From: Burkholderiaceae bacterium
Lineage (GTDB): Bacteria > Pseudomonadota > Gammaproteobacteria > Burkholderiales > Burkholderiaceae_C
Reading direction: 5' to 3'
Length of the DNA: 64,000 nt
Assembly (NCBI GenBank): GCA_024235915.1
Contig: JACKLO010000018.1
Location: 62,001 to 126,000, forward strand
In this document: positions 63,738 to 64,000 of the stretch, one piece after another
Numbering within the stretch: the stretch's first letter is position 1
Layout of the letters: each line of letters begins with the position of its first letter
Position numbers and translations under genes: made by a program
The notes under the pieces: model-generated
Databases searched by the model: none
Seen by the model: the letters and a program-made list of their open reading frames with translations, nothing else
What the model was told of the DNA's origin: nothing

Positions 63738-64000
63738 CCGAAGCGACCGCAGCGACCGTAGCGACCGCCGTGACCGGCTCGGCTGCCGGGGGTGCGCGAC
63801 GCGTGCTCGTCGTCGGGGGCGGCGGCGGTCTGGGCACGGCTGTGGTCGAACAGCTGCTGGCTGCGCACCGGTTCGGCATCGTCGGGGTCTGGACCGTCGG
63901 CCCGCTGCAGGCGGCAATGCGTCGCCTGGCCGCGGTGCCCGAGGCCGACTGGGACCGCTGGGCCACCGACACGGCGCTGATCGTTTTCGACCGCGCACGG
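63734..64000 (+). CDS. NAD(P)-binding Rossmann-fold protein (partial, runs off the right edge)
   Basis: Only 89 codons are visible. The start overlaps the regulator stop (ATGA). An N-terminal Ala/Thr-rich stretch, encoded by a 9-bp repeat, is followed by RRVLVVGGGGGLGTAVVEQL, a glycine-rich dinucleotide-binding loop of the short-chain dehydrogenase/epimerase type. The subfamily cannot be decided from this fragment. Confidence 0.7.
   Translation, partial: MTEATAATVATAVTGSAAGGARRVLVVGGGGGLGTAVVEQLLAAHRFGIVGVWTVGPLQAAMRRLAAVPEADWDRWATDTALIVFDRAR
63735..63776 (+). repeat. 9-bp tandem repeat at the start of the Rossmann-protein gene
   Basis: Almost five units of the pattern (C/T)GACCG-N-(A/C)-G. 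It encodes the Thr-Glu-Ala-Thr-Ala-Ala-Thr N-terminus just after the start codon and overlaps the end of the regulator gene. In-frame length changes would alter only the N-terminal tail. Confidence 0.7.

Overview
The window is GC-rich, densely packed bacterial chromosome. Gene content points to a betaproteobacterium of the order Burkholderiales, probably near Rubrivivax, Leptothrix or Ideonella. The evidence is a PEP-CTERM protein, a GlyGly-CTERM-like secreted protein, an atpIBEFHAGDC operon, MocR and LysR regulators and many TonB-dependent genes. This placement is an inference from gene content; no rRNA or tRNA gene is present to confirm it. I see no phage, insertion sequence, CRISPR array or integron.

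Layout. 1-544: end of a PEP-CTERM protein, butted directly against a broken livM. 402-3858 (minus): a gntR-livK-livH-livM' transporter operon whose last gene is cut off. 4083-7324: a TonB-dependent receptor followed after 2 nt by a BMP-family (nucleoside-type) binding protein. 7449-9516 (minus): BON, OmpA and DUF4398 envelope proteins. 9713-18305: adenosine deaminase, divergent from a second BMP-family ABC transporter (binding protein, ATPase, two permeases) that runs on into a nitrilase-fold hydrolase, cytidine deaminase, purine nucleoside phosphorylase and deoC. 18396-22291: glutathione synthetase, a second TonB-dependent receptor and a DUF4198 protein. 22257-28913: antiporter, FAD enzyme, ABC-F ATPase, a protein of unknown function and a MocR regulator. 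29179-34191: tightly overlapping operon of DMT transporter, racemase-like protein, aminotransferase, PhzF, VOC protein and alanyl-tRNA editing protein. 34194-34338: two tandem copies of a 70-bp hairpin-bearing repeat. 34369-36966: small protein, LysR, cytochrome c', cytochrome b561. 37002-41774: GNAT, HpaI aldolase, aldose epimerase, SMP-30 lactonase, GlpD. 41782-44581 (minus): redoxin and DsbD. 44794-52030: F-type ATP synthase, closed by a clear terminator. 52107-58285: glycine-zipper lipoprotein, acyl-CoA synthetase plus PPK2, CoxG plus a MobA-like enzyme, two TPM proteins and LemA. 58450-64000: a large secreted protein of unknown function, a SARP/NB-ARC-like regulator and the start of a Rossmann-fold protein.

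The most coherent system is nucleoside salvage (4083-18305). It could carry nucleosides from the outer membrane (TonB receptor) through two paralogous periplasmic binding proteins and an ABC importer to deamination, phosphorolysis and deoxyribose-phosphate cleavage. The most unusual gene sets are the racemase/PhzF/alanyl-tRNA-editing operon, in which the racemase-like protein lacks one catalytic cysteine, and the secreted GlyGly-CTERM-like protein with a possible Cys-His catalytic pair beside a large STAND-type regulator.
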